NCBI GenBank assembly: GCA_905201305.1
Contig: CAJKNS010000001.1
Coordinates: 1-42,325 of the forward strand
Length of the DNA: 42,325 bases
Reading direction: 5' to 3'
DNA from: an uncultured Eubacteriales bacterium
GTDB taxonomy: Bacteria > Bacillota > Clostridia > Oscillospirales > Oscillospiraceae
A program made the translations under genes and the position numbers. The notes under the pieces were generated by a model. The model searched no databases and was not told where the DNA came from. It worked only from the letters and a program-made list of their open reading frames with translations. Of the stretch, positions 17,039-24,781 are shown piece after piece. Positions within the stretch are counted from its first letter, which is position 1, and each line of letters opens with the position of its first letter.

Positions 17039-18232
17039 ATGGAGCAACCAAACATGTTCCCCGTTACAATCAATGAAGAGCTGTTCCGTATCCTGTTCCC
17101 CAGCGTAAAGGAAGCGGCAAACGCCTCTGACACCAACGCCATCATGGGGCTGCTCACAGATTCCTGCTATGCCCTGCTGCTCTATAAGCCGGTTCCCGGC
17201 AGCACTGCCGACCAAACCGCCCGTCAGGAGGACGCGTTCCGCGCCTTTCTTCAGGAGACACACCGGATCTGCTGCTTCCGTTTTCACGGACATAATATGG
17301 GACTGATCTCCTTTTCCACTTGGGATTGGGACAGGGTCCAGGCACAGACGGTTCAAATTGAGCGCTCCATCAGCCAATATCTACATACTGCGCTGGAGCA
17401 AACCGGCGTTGAGCTCAACATGTCCATCGGGCGTCCCTTTATGGGACTGTTAAACCTCCGCGAGGCATATTCCGAGCTCATCAACTCCACCATGACCTTT
17501 GCCCTGCGTCCGCAAAATCTTGTGGTGTCGGAGTATGACATCGTCAGCGATCCGGCGCTTATGGTGGACCCATATCCCCGCTCTGAAATTGAGCTTCAAT
17601 TGGCAGATGCAATCATTAAGCTGGAAATCGGGAAAGCGGAAAGCCTGATGGAGAACATCATTCAGCACGAAATGTCCACCCTGCACCTGAAGCTTTCGTT
17701 TCTTCCCCGCATGGCGATCCGGATTGAATGGATGCTGATTGTGCTGCATGTGCCGCGGAACTCCGGAGACGTCAGCAGCGCCGAAATCTACAGCTACCCC
17801 CAGCGCATCAAATATGCCGAAAGTCTCCAGGAGGGGATTGCGCTGATTCACGCCTGCTTTCAAAAGCTGGACGATTACTATAATGCCTTCCGCTTCAACG
17901 TTGGAAAAGACATCTCTCAAATCACGGATTATATTCATACCCAAGCCAGCAATCCCAATCTCAGCGCAACCATGATCTGTGACCGCTTCCGAATCAGCCC
18001 GTCCTACCTGTCCCATATGTTTAAGCGCCGCACGGGAATCAAGCTGGTTGATTATATCCACAAAGCACGTATCAGCCAGGCAAAGCAGCTGCTGGAAACT
18101 ACCACCGATACCATTGCGGAAATCAGCCGGCAGGTGGGCTATACCAGCAGCGCCAGCTTTTCCACCACCTTTAAGCGCTATGAAGCCATCACGCCAAGAG
18201 AATACCGGGATCGATTCCGGATGAATCATTGA
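17039..18232 (+). CDS. AraC-family transcriptional regulator (397 aa)
   Basis: The C-terminal about 100 residues form a double helix-turn-helix AraC DNA-binding domain (DRFRISPSYLSHMFKR, then EISRQVGYTSSASFSTTFKR). The middle part (about 95-165, with LNMSIGRPF and LREAYSELINSTM) resembles the degenerate GGDEF-like segment of YesN/CdaR-type regulators. There is no membrane segment. The frame is open upstream to 15881, but that stretch overlaps the divergent operon. ATG 17039 follows a TATAAT at 17002-17007 and an AGCGAGG site. YesN-type AraC proteins often control LplA/YtcQ-type SBP operons, so the divergent operon and the SBP at 19322 are the likely targets. The LysR gene follows 28 bases downstream. 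Confidence 0.9.
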   Translation: MEQPNMFPVTINEELFRILFPSVKEAANASDTNAIMGLLTDSCYALLLYKPVPGSTADQTARQEDAFRAFLQETHRICCFRFHGHNMGLISFSTWDWDRVQAQTVQIERSISQYLHTALEQTGVELNMSIGRPFMGLLNLREAYSELINSTMTFALRPQNLVVSEYDIVSDPALMVDPYPRSEIELQLADAIIKLEIGKAESLMENIIQHEMSTLHLKLSFLPRMAIRIEWMLIVLHVPRNSGDVSSAEIYSYPQRIKYAESLQEGIALIHACFQKLDDYYNAFRFNVGKDISQITDYIHTQASNPNLSATMICDRFRISPSYLSHMFKRRTGIKLVDYIHKARISQAKQLLETTTDTIAEISRQVGYTSSASFSTTFKRYEAITPREYRDRFRMNH

Positions 18233-18260
18233 TTTTATTCAGCTCCAGGAGTAAGCACAA

Positions 18261-19202
18261 ATGGATATTCAGCAGCTTCGATACTTTACCGTCCTTGCAA
18301 CCACCGGAAACTTCACCCGGGCATCGACAGAATTGCACCTTACCCAGCCGGCATTGAGCAAATCCATCTCCGCCATGGAAGCGGAGCTGGGGCTGGAACT
18401 GCTTGCACGGACAAAAAAAGGCGCCACGCTGACCGAGTGCGGGAAGGAATTCTGCCGGTTTGCCCAAAGCGTTCTAACGGAATATGACCACACCTGCCAG
18501 CGCATGATGGAAATTCGCGAAAATCGCAAAAACGCCGTAAACCTTACCGTCACGCTGCCGGAAATCTTTGTTCAGATTCTGGAGGGCTTTCATCATCGGC
18601 ATCCCGACATTCAGGTGCGGCTTCCCGCCAGCAGTACTATTTCCGCGCAGGAAATGCTTGCATTGGGCAGCCTGGATTTTGTGGTAAACACTGCGCCCAT
18701 GAAGGACGAACGCATAGAATGCCAGCCGCTGATGCAGGACGAATACCTGTTGATGGTGCCGGAGGACATGCCGTTTACCACCGGTCAGGCAATTGACCTC
18801 AGCATGTTCCGGGAAGAGCCATTTATCATGCCGCAAAGCGAATCCGAAAGCAGGCGGCAGATGGAGTTTTTCTGCAGTCTGGCAGGCTTCACCCCCAACA
18901 TTGCCTTTGAAGTAACCGAAAACGAAATGACCAGGAAGCTGGTGCAGTTTGGCTACGGCGTTGCATTTATCCCGGGAGTTTCTGCGGTAAATACCATTGA
19001 AATTCCCCCGGAAAGCGAAGGACTTGGAAAGGTCAGCGTCAAATTTCTGCGGATTCGCAACCCCATTTGCTATCGCACCATTGGAATCAACCGGATTAAA
19101 AACCAAAAGCTCTCCACCAGCGCAGACTTGCTGCTGAACTACTTTATTGACTTCTTTCAAACCGCACAGCAGCGGTCCGATCGCGTGTTTCCCCCTCTTT
19201 GA
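18261..19202 (+). CDS. LysR-family transcriptional regulator (313 aa)
   Basis: Starts with a classical LysR winged helix-turn-helix (MDIQQLRYFTVLATTGNFTRA, with TQPALSKSISAMEAELG at about 29-45) followed by a periplasmic-binding-like effector domain. Length is normal. A CCAGGAG site precedes ATG 18261, and the gene probably shares the AraC transcript. LysR proteins usually respond to a pathway metabolite and activate a nearby operon. Here the SBP-SnoaL operon at 19322 lies directly downstream, and a small palindrome ACTGATGACAGT (19221-19232) could be its box. Target assignment is inference. Confidence 0.92.
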   Translation: MDIQQLRYFTVLATTGNFTRASTELHLTQPALSKSISAMEAELGLELLARTKKGATLTECGKEFCRFAQSVLTEYDHTCQRMMEIRENRKNAVNLTVTLPEIFVQILEGFHHRHPDIQVRLPASSTISAQEMLALGSLDFVVNTAPMKDERIECQPLMQDEYLLMVPEDMPFTTGQAIDLSMFREEPFIMPQSESESRRQMEFFCSLAGFTPNIAFEVTENEMTRKLVQFGYGVAFIPGVSAVNTIEIPPESEGLGKVSVKFLRIRNPICYRTIGINRIKNQKLSTSADLLLNYFIDFFQTAQQRSDRVFPPL

Positions 19203-19244
19203 CGCGCCATTCCAAAAACGACTGATGACAGTAACTTTTTCGAC

Positions 19245-19321
19245 TTGGACGATTGGCGAACCTCCTTATATAATATCTGTAGGAACAAGAATTCCACAGG
19301 ATTATATAAGGAGGTTTTTTC
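19245..19321 (+). promoter_or_regulatory. Perfect 16-bp inverted repeat holding the -10 box, ribosome site and T tract of SBP 2
   Basis: AACCTCCTTATATAAT (19259-19274) is exactly complementary to ATTATATAAGGAGGTT (19301-19316). Inside, CTGT-A-GGAA pairs with TTCC-ACAG around a CAAGAA loop, for about 24 bp in total. T6 follows (19315-19320) and ATG is at 19322. In RNA read from upstream this is a strong intrinsic terminator that also buries the AAGGAGG ribosome site. A TTGGAC-N18-TATAAT promoter (19245-19250, 19269-19274) would start transcription near 19281. That RNA would lack the 5' arm and leave the ribosome site free. See findings. Confidence 0.75.
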
Positions 19322-21055
19322 ATGGAAAGAAGAACAAAGCTGTTTTCGCTTCTGCTGTGCCTTGCGCTGATTGCTGCAGTGTTCAGTGGCTGCGGTTCCC
19401 AAACAGCGGAAAGCACTGCCGCTGCGTCCAGCGCTCAGACGACAGAAGTAACGGCAAGTGCACCGGAACCGGCAGCGATGCCGGAGCCGGAGATTGCATC
19501 GGTATCCAGCGCCGAGGAAGCCACAATGGAGGAAGCCGAGCCCCCAGCCCCTGCCTATACCATTTCCTATCCGCTGGAGGGAGATGATCTGGAGCTGACT
19601 TATTGGATGCCCTTTAAATCTCCCCACGAATCCATCCAGACCTTTGACGAGTTCCCGGTGCTTGCAACCGCAGAGAAATTAACGGGTGTCAAGGTCAGCT
19701 TCACCTCCGAAAATATGATGACCGCCAGCGAGAAGTTCAACCTGATGGTTGCCTCCGGCGATTACTGCGACCTTCTGGGCGGCGCACTGAGCTATTACAC
19801 CGGCAACTATAACGAAGCCATTGCCGATGGCATTGCCATTGACCTCAGCGGCATGATTGAGGAATTTGCGCCGGACTATTACGCCATGCTGACCGCCGAT
19901 GAAAACAACTACAAGGCTGCCGTGGATGACGACGGCGTTATGATTGCGATTTATACCATTAAGGATCAGTATTTCCCGGTTATGGGCGGCACCGTCATTC
20001 GTCAGGACTGGATGGACGCCCTGGGCTACAAATCCATTGATTCCATTGACCAGATGGACGATTTCCTCCGGGACTGCAAGAGTACCTATGGTGCCGGTTA
20101 TCCCCTTATGCTCACCTATAGCAATTATGAAAACATCCTCAGCGCTGCATACGGCATTGGCGGCGGAGATTGCACCAACGGTCTTTATCAGGTGGACGGC
20201 GACGTTCGCTACACCTATGTACAGCCCGAGTATAAGGAGTATCTGAAGCTGGCAGCCGCATGGTATCAGGACGGCATCATCGGCTCCGACTTTATGAACG
20301 TCGGCACCACCGGTCTTCCCATGGAAACCTATACCTATGTATACAGCGGCGATACCGCAATCATCGGCGCAACCGCAGCCGAAATTGCATCCATCGAAGC
20401 CGAAACCGGAAACGGCTGCAAGCTGATTGGCTTCAACTATCCTGCCTCTGACGGCAGCGGCGTGACCCATTTTACCGATATGTCCATGATTAAGAGCAGC
20501 GAGCATGCCCTGATTACGGAGCAGTGCGCACATCCGGAAATTGCCCTGGAATGGCTAAACTACTGGTTCACCGAGTACGGCGCAATCGTTGCAAACTACG
20601 GCACCGAAGGGGAATCCTTCACATTTGACGAAAACGGCAATCCCCAGTGGACGGATTTGATTACGGCAAACGAATATGATCTGCCTGCAAACCGCGCCTC
20701 TGCAATTTACACGCTGTATGCGCATACAACGCCCATCCATACCATGGAGACTCGTCTGTCCTCCACCTTTACCCAGGAGCAGAAGGACGTTTACGATGTA
20801 TGGATGACCGGAATTGACGGCAACAATCTGCTGCCCGCGGTATCCCTGACCAAGGAAGAGTCCGAAACCGCACGCAGCCCGCTTGCTGATATCCAGACCT
20901 ATGTGGATGAGAATGTTGCAAAGTTCATCAACGGCACCAGAAGTTTGGACGAGTTTGACGACTTTGTTGCAGATATTGAAGGAATGGGGCTTGCAGACAT
21001 TATCGAGGTCTATCAGGCTGCATTGGAGCGCTATAACCAGCGCGCCGTTGGCTAA
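19322..21055 (+). CDS. Extracellular solute-binding lipoprotein 2 (577 aa)
   Basis: Signal peptide with lipobox VFSGC (Cys24), an acidic Ala/Glu/Pro tether to about residue 80, then the same YtcQ/LplA-like solute-binding domain as SBP 1. Shared landmarks are LMVASGDYCDLL, YQVDGDVRY, NYGTEGESFTFDENG and the end IIEVYQAALERYNQR. It would sit lipid-anchored on the outer face of the membrane and deliver ligand to an importer not encoded nearby. It starts behind an AAGGAGG site buried in a long inverted repeat. The SnoaL-like gene follows 35 bases later, an SBP plus SnoaL pairing like that of the operon at 12637-16813. Confidence 0.92.
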   Translation: MERRTKLFSLLLCLALIAAVFSGCGSQTAESTAAASSAQTTEVTASAPEPAAMPEPEIASVSSAEEATMEEAEPPAPAYTISYPLEGDDLELTYWMPFKSPHESIQTFDEFPVLATAEKLTGVKVSFTSENMMTASEKFNLMVASGDYCDLLGGALSYYTGNYNEAIADGIAIDLSGMIEEFAPDYYAMLTADENNYKAAVDDDGVMIAIYTIKDQYFPVMGGTVIRQDWMDALGYKSIDSIDQMDDFLRDCKSTYGAGYPLMLTYSNYENILSAAYGIGGGDCTNGLYQVDGDVRYTYVQPEYKEYLKLAAAWYQDGIIGSDFMNVGTTGLPMETYTYVYSGDTAIIGATAAEIASIEAETGNGCKLIGFNYPASDGSGVTHFTDMSMIKSSEHALITEQCAHPEIALEWLNYWFTEYGAIVANYGTEGESFTFDENGNPQWTDLITANEYDLPANRASAIYTLYAHTTPIHTMETRLSSTFTQEQKDVYDVWMTGIDGNNLLPAVSLTKEESETARSPLADIQTYVDENVAKFINGTRSLDEFDDFVADIEGMGLADIIEVYQAALERYNQRAVG

Positions 21056-21090
21056 CAAACCATACACCGCACAATAAGGAGGAACTAGAT

Positions 21091-21828
21091 ATGACACTGG
21101 AAGAACAGCTGAAAGAATTACGATTGGCGCAGGCGAGAACCCAGGCATATATTGACTGCTGCAATGTAATCGGAAAATATGTATGCTATCACGCTGCCGA
21201 CGAGCAGGAAAAGATCGCTTCCCTGTTTGCCACAAAGACCGAGGGCTGCCGCATTGAGATGATGTCCGGCGTGTTTGAGGGTGACGATGGCATTGAAGCA
21301 TTTTTCCACTCCCATCCCAACGCAGACGACGACGCCAACCGGAAGGGCTTCCTGCACATCCATATGCTCACCACCCCCATTGTGGAGGTTGCAGCCGACG
21401 GCGAGTCTGTCATGGGCTCCTGGTATTCCCCCGGCGTGGAGAGCAACACCTTTGGCGGAACCCTCAACGGCTTCTGGGCTTGGATGAAGTATGGCGCGAT
21501 TTTCAAGAAAGAGGACGGTCAGTGGAAAATCTGGCATCTGCATACCTACAGCATTTTCATGTGCCCCTATGACAAGTGCTGGACCGAGGTAGAGCCCTAT
21601 GGCCTTAAGAAGGAAATTCCGCCGGAGATGCTGGAAATGATGAAGAAGGAAATGGACGAAAAGGGAATGAAGGGTCCCGGAGGTCCCGGCGGCTTTGGCG
21701 GCGGTCCGATGTACACGCCTAAGCCTGCTACCACCTGGTGGGGCTTCTCCAAGGACTCCATGTACCCCGGCGACCAGCCCACACCTCCTACGCCCTACGA
21801 CACGCTGCCTGATACAGTAGAGATCTAA
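21091..21828 (+). CDS. SnoaL/NTF2-fold protein D (245 aa)
   Basis: Second gene of the SBP 2 operon (AAGGAGG before ATG). The SnoaL-like barrel covers about residues 12-155, with a G-S-W-Y strand (MGSWYSPG, 108-115), the core EDGQWKIWH (141-149) and a Gly/Pro-rich linker (about 193-208, GPGGPGGFGGGP). The C-terminus TPPTPYDTLPDTVEI (231-245) carries a Leu where A, B, C and E have Trp. His-rich strands (GFLHIHM, HSHP) could line the pocket. It is more distant from proteins A-C than they are from each other, so its substrate may differ. Cytoplasmic; function unknown. Confidence 0.87.
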   Translation: MTLEEQLKELRLAQARTQAYIDCCNVIGKYVCYHAADEQEKIASLFATKTEGCRIEMMSGVFEGDDGIEAFFHSHPNADDDANRKGFLHIHMLTTPIVEVAADGESVMGSWYSPGVESNTFGGTLNGFWAWMKYGAIFKKEDGQWKIWHLHTYSIFMCPYDKCWTEVEPYGLKKEIPPEMLEMMKKEMDEKGMKGPGGPGGFGGGPMYTPKPATTWWGFSKDSMYPGDQPTPPTPYDTLPDTVEI

Positions 21829-21833
21829 ACGAC

Positions 21834-21875
21834 AACTCCCCTGATTCACATGGAACGAATCAGGGGAGTTCCTTT
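21834..21875 (+). terminator. Terminator after SBP 2-SnoaL D operon
   Basis: A perfect 14-bp stem, AACTCCCCTGATTC (21834-21847) with 21857-21870, has a 9-base loop and is followed by CCTTTCT. It lies six bases after the SnoaL D stop. Confidence 0.85.
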
Positions 21876-21922
21876 CTGTATCGGTATTCTCTCCAGGTTA
21901 TAATGGGCGGCAAAAGAGTTAT

Positions 21923-21951
21923 TTTACATTGCCCCAAAACCCGTTTATAGT
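21923..21951 (+). promoter_or_regulatory. Promoter of the SDR operon
   Basis: TTTACA (21923-21928), 17 bases, TATAGT (21946-21951): five of six matches at each box with ideal spacing, 30 bases before the first SDR start. Confidence 0.65.
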
Positions 21952-21980
21952 AGAGATAGCAAAATGCAGGAGGGAATGAT

Positions 21981-22742
21981 ATGGAAATGCTGAAAGACAA
22001 GGTTGCGCTGATTACCGGCGGAAGCTCCGGCATCGGTGCGGAAACCGCCCGGGTATTTGCAAAGCATGGCGCCAAGGTTGCGATCTTTGCCCGGGGACAG
22101 GAGAAAATGGACCGGGTTGCCGCTGAATTAAAGGCACTGGGCGCAGCTTGTCTGACCATTGCCGGAGATGTTACAAAGTCAGAGGATTGCAGCGCTGCGG
22201 TGGAGCAGGTGGTAGCGGTCTTTGGGCGCATTGATGTGTTGGTCAATAACGCAGGGGCAGGCGATTTTCACACCACCACCGAAAAGTGCAGCGATGCATT
22301 CTGGGATCAAATGATCGCCCTGAATCAGTCCTCGGTGCTGTATTGCTGTCGGGCTGCACTGCCCCATATGCGCGCCCAGGGCAGCGGTTCCATTGTCAAT
22401 CTCTCTGCCATTGCAGGGGTTTACGGCAATGCCGGCGTCAGCTATTCCGCGGCAAAGGCAGCGGTCATTGCCATGACAAAAAATATTGCGCTCCAGTATA
22501 CGGGCACCGATATTCGCTGCAACGCCGTCTGCCCCGGTCCCACCGCCGTAGATCGTATGGATGGGAGAGAGGACGCCTTTATGGATTTGGATTTCTTTGC
22601 CATTACAGACCGGCATATGGATTCCTCCATTCCCTTTGCAGCTGCGGAGGATCAAGCCAATGTCATTGCGTTCCTCGCCAGCGATCTGTCCCGCTGCATC
22701 ACCGGTCAAGCCATTGTCACGGATAACGGGCGCTGCCTGTAA
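21981..22742 (+). CDS. Short-chain dehydrogenase/reductase 1 (253 aa)
   Basis: A classical SDR: NAD(P)-binding TGGSSGIG (12-19), NNAG (89-92), catalytic Asn115, Ser142, Tyr155 and Lys159 (YSAAK). It would oxidise or reduce a hydroxyl/keto group on a small molecule. The Ala-Arg after the second strand (IFARGQ, 36-41) leans toward NADP, though this is not certain. It lacks the usual C-terminal DGG and ends TDNGRCL. Its own promoter and an AGGAGGG site precede the gene; SDR 2 follows 17 bases later. Many gut SDRs of this type act on steroids, bile acids or acyl carriers, but the substrate cannot be assigned from sequence. Confidence 0.92.
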   Translation: MEMLKDKVALITGGSSGIGAETARVFAKHGAKVAIFARGQEKMDRVAAELKALGAACLTIAGDVTKSEDCSAAVEQVVAVFGRIDVLVNNAGAGDFHTTTEKCSDAFWDQMIALNQSSVLYCCRAALPHMRAQGSGSIVNLSAIAGVYGNAGVSYSAAKAAVIAMTKNIALQYTGTDIRCNAVCPGPTAVDRMDGREDAFMDLDFFAITDRHMDSSIPFAAAEDQANVIAFLASDLSRCITGQAIVTDNGRCL

Positions 22743-22759
22743 GAGAAGGAGGCAATATC

Positions 22760-23542
22760 ATGTATCCTGTTCAGATTCCCACCTTTGATTGTGCCGGAAA
22801 AACTGCGGTCATCACCGGCGCCGGAAGCGGCATCGGTCAGGTTGCCGCCATGCTGTTCGCTGCCTACGGCGCCAATGTGGTGGCTGCGGACATTTCTGAA
22901 GCTGCTGCCGAGAAAACTGCCCAGGTCATAAGAAGAAACGGCGGGCGGGTCCACGTAATTCCGGTGGACATTGCCCAAAGCCCGCAGGTGGACCGGCTGA
23001 TTGCCGAGACAGTGGACCGTTTTGGCGGCGTGGATATTTTCGTTGCCAATGCGGGCATCGGCGGTGCGGTCCTCCCGCTGCTGGAGCAGACGGAGGAGGA
23101 ATTTATGAATGTTGTCTCCGTCAATCTCAAGGGTACGTTTCTCTGTGCCAAAGCAGCGGCAAAGCAAATGATTCACCAGGGGCGCGGCGGACGCATTGTC
23201 ATCACCGCATCCATCGGCGCATTTGAAGGCGGCGGGCATCACGGTCCCTATGGCGCTTCCAAGGGCGCATTGGTCACGCTGGTTCGTACCATGGGCAGAG
23301 AATGGGCAGAATACGGCATCACCGTCAACGCCGTTTGCCCGGGTCTTACCGCAACCGCCATCAATCAGGGACTGCTGGAGGACAAGGCTCTTGCGGAAGC
23401 CCTGCTGGACAAAATCCCCATGCACCGGATGGCGCAGCCGGAGGAAATTGCCTCTGCCATGCTGTATCTGGCAACCGATGCCGCCGCATTTATCACCGGA
23501 ACCACATTGATCGTAGACGGCGGCGCGACCACCGGAGGATGA
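22760..23542 (+). CDS. Short-chain dehydrogenase/reductase 2 (260 aa)
   Basis: Classical SDR with TGAGSGIG (19-26), NAG (97-99), Ser151, Tyr164 and Lys168 (YGASK), and the C-terminal DGGATTGG. Asp44 at the end of the second strand (VVAADIS) indicates a preference for NAD(H). With SDR 1 it forms a two-gene operon (AGAAGGAGG site, 17-base gap). Differing cofactor preferences would let the pair invert a hydroxyl through a keto intermediate, as paired hydroxysteroid dehydrogenases do; this is speculation. A strong bidirectional terminator follows. Confidence 0.92.
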   Translation: MYPVQIPTFDCAGKTAVITGAGSGIGQVAAMLFAAYGANVVAADISEAAAEKTAQVIRRNGGRVHVIPVDIAQSPQVDRLIAETVDRFGGVDIFVANAGIGGAVLPLLEQTEEEFMNVVSVNLKGTFLCAKAAAKQMIHQGRGGRIVITASIGAFEGGGHHGPYGASKGALVTLVRTMGREWAEYGITVNAVCPGLTATAINQGLLEDKALAEALLDKIPMHRMAQPEEIASAMLYLATDAAAFITGTTLIVDGGATTGG

Positions 23543-23556
23543 CTAATAGAAACGCG

Positions 23557-23598
23557 AAAAAGGGACTGCTGCATTTTCCGTTGCAGCAATCCCTTTTT
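23557..23598. terminator. Bidirectional terminator between SDR 2 and LysR
   Basis: AAAAAGGGA...TCCCTTTTT arms flank an inner GCTGCA/TGCAGC stem. Each strand ends in five T residues, so it can serve both convergent genes. Confidence 0.88.
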
Positions 23599-23660
23599 GT
23601 CCTTTCTTCACGAATAAACGAAAGCGCAAGGTGCAGAAGCGCTGCTGCATCTTTCAAACA

Positions 23661-24650
23661 CTATCCTTTCCCCGTATCCGGCGTATAGTGATGGGCGTCC
23701 AGATACTTCACAAAGATATTTGCGGTATGGAGGTCCGAGCTGTCTGCAAGCTCCGGCTGAAAAAAGAACAGCAGCTGAATCAAAAAATCATATTCCGTAT
23801 CCGACAGGGACTGATCCCGGCGCATGGCAATGCCCACGTTTCGACAGCAATTGGGGGTGGCAATATGAAATACCTGATAGGGCGGACGCTGCGGATTCAT
23901 GCGTGGGCGCGACATACGGTTATGTACAGTCTCTGACAGGAACGCTACACCGCAGTGATCTGCCACCAGCATAGAAATCGTATCAATTGCCGGCGTTTCC
24001 ATCACAATATTCGGATTAAAACCGGCTGACGAGCAAAAGGCGGTGGTGCATTGGTGCAGATTTGTGCCGCTGGGGGTGGTCAGGAAAGGCACATCCTCCA
24101 GAGCGCGAAGATCGAGATAGCCGTTATGGGATTCCAGCTTCATGGAGTTGGGCGCCAGCAGCAGCATTTCTTCCTCGCACAGAGAGAACCAAACCAGACT
24201 CGGGTGGTCGAACGCCACCGGTGTCAGGCAGAAGTTGATGTCGCCATAGACAAGGGCTTCCTTAGCGGAAATGGATGCGTTGGCAAATTCACGAATGACA
24301 ACATTGGGGTTCCTTCTGTGGTACATAGTCGCAATGGGGGTAAAAAATTCCGGCATAATGGTGGAAATGGTCAGAACGGAGCTTGTTTGCCCGGAAATAC
24401 TGCGGAGTTCCTTCTCTGCGGAATTCAAATCCTTCAGGATTCGAATGACCCGATGATAAAAAACCTGACCATACAGGGTTAGAGTCATTTTTCGATTTCG
24501 GCGTTCAAACAATTGAACGCCGAGTTCTTTTTCCAGTGAAGAAATGGACTTGCTCAGTGCCGGCTGTGATACATATAAAAGCTGCGATGCTTTGGAAAGG
24601 TTTTTCAGATCACCAACGGTCTTAAAGTATTCCAGCTGTCTCAATTCCAT
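23661..24650 (-). CDS. LysR-family regulator, divergent from the flavoprotein gene (329 aa)
   Basis: N-terminal LysR helix-turn-helix (MELRQLEYFKTVGDLKN, then SQPALSKSISSLEKELG at about 29-45) and a LysR substrate-binding domain. The C-terminal about 30 residues (ADSSDLHTANIF onward) extend beyond the typical end. Its promoter on the minus strand is TTGTAA-N18-TATACT (24713 down to 24684) with a GAGG site before the ATG. The gene is back-to-back with the FAD oxidoreductase and probably regulates it in response to a substrate, and also itself: an ATAACAGTTAT palindrome (24673-24683) sits just downstream of its own -10. Confidence 0.92.
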   Translation of the reverse strand: MELRQLEYFKTVGDLKNLSKASQLLYVSQPALSKSISSLEKELGVQLFERRNRKMTLTLYGQVFYHRVIRILKDLNSAEKELRSISGQTSSVLTISTIMPEFFTPIATMYHRRNPNVVIREFANASISAKEALVYGDINFCLTPVAFDHPSLVWFSLCEEEMLLLAPNSMKLESHNGYLDLRALEDVPFLTTPSGTNLHQCTTAFCSSAGFNPNIVMETPAIDTISMLVADHCGVAFLSETVHNRMSRPRMNPQRPPYQVFHIATPNCCRNVGIAMRRDQSLSDTEYDFLIQLLFFFQPELADSSDLHTANIFVKYLDAHHYTPDTGKG

Positions 24651-24672
24651 TGTTTTGACCTCAAATCATTGA

Positions 24673-24735
24673 ATAACAGTTATAGTATACCACTACTTAT
24701 GTGTATTTTACAACAATTATTGCATGTGATAGAAT
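24673..24735. promoter_or_regulatory. Divergent promoters sharing one -35 element, plus a palindromic operator
   Basis: Plus strand: TTTACA (24707-24712), 17 bases, TAGAAT (24730-24735) for the flavoprotein. Minus strand: TTGTAA (complement of 24708-24713), 18 bases, TATACT (complement of 24684-24689) for LysR. The two -35 boxes occupy the same bases, so polymerase can serve only one direction at a time. The palindrome ATAAC-A-GTTAT (24673-24683) abuts the LysR -10. Confidence 0.65.
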
Positions 24736-24781
24736 AAAATCACGATCAATCAAGAAGCAATTTTCGGAAAGGATGATTTTC

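Noticed and set aside
16814..17377. N-terminal extension of SnoaL C to 462 residues
   Set aside because: It runs into the AraC coding region. The GTG at 16813 has a ribosome site and gives the same length as paralogues A and B.
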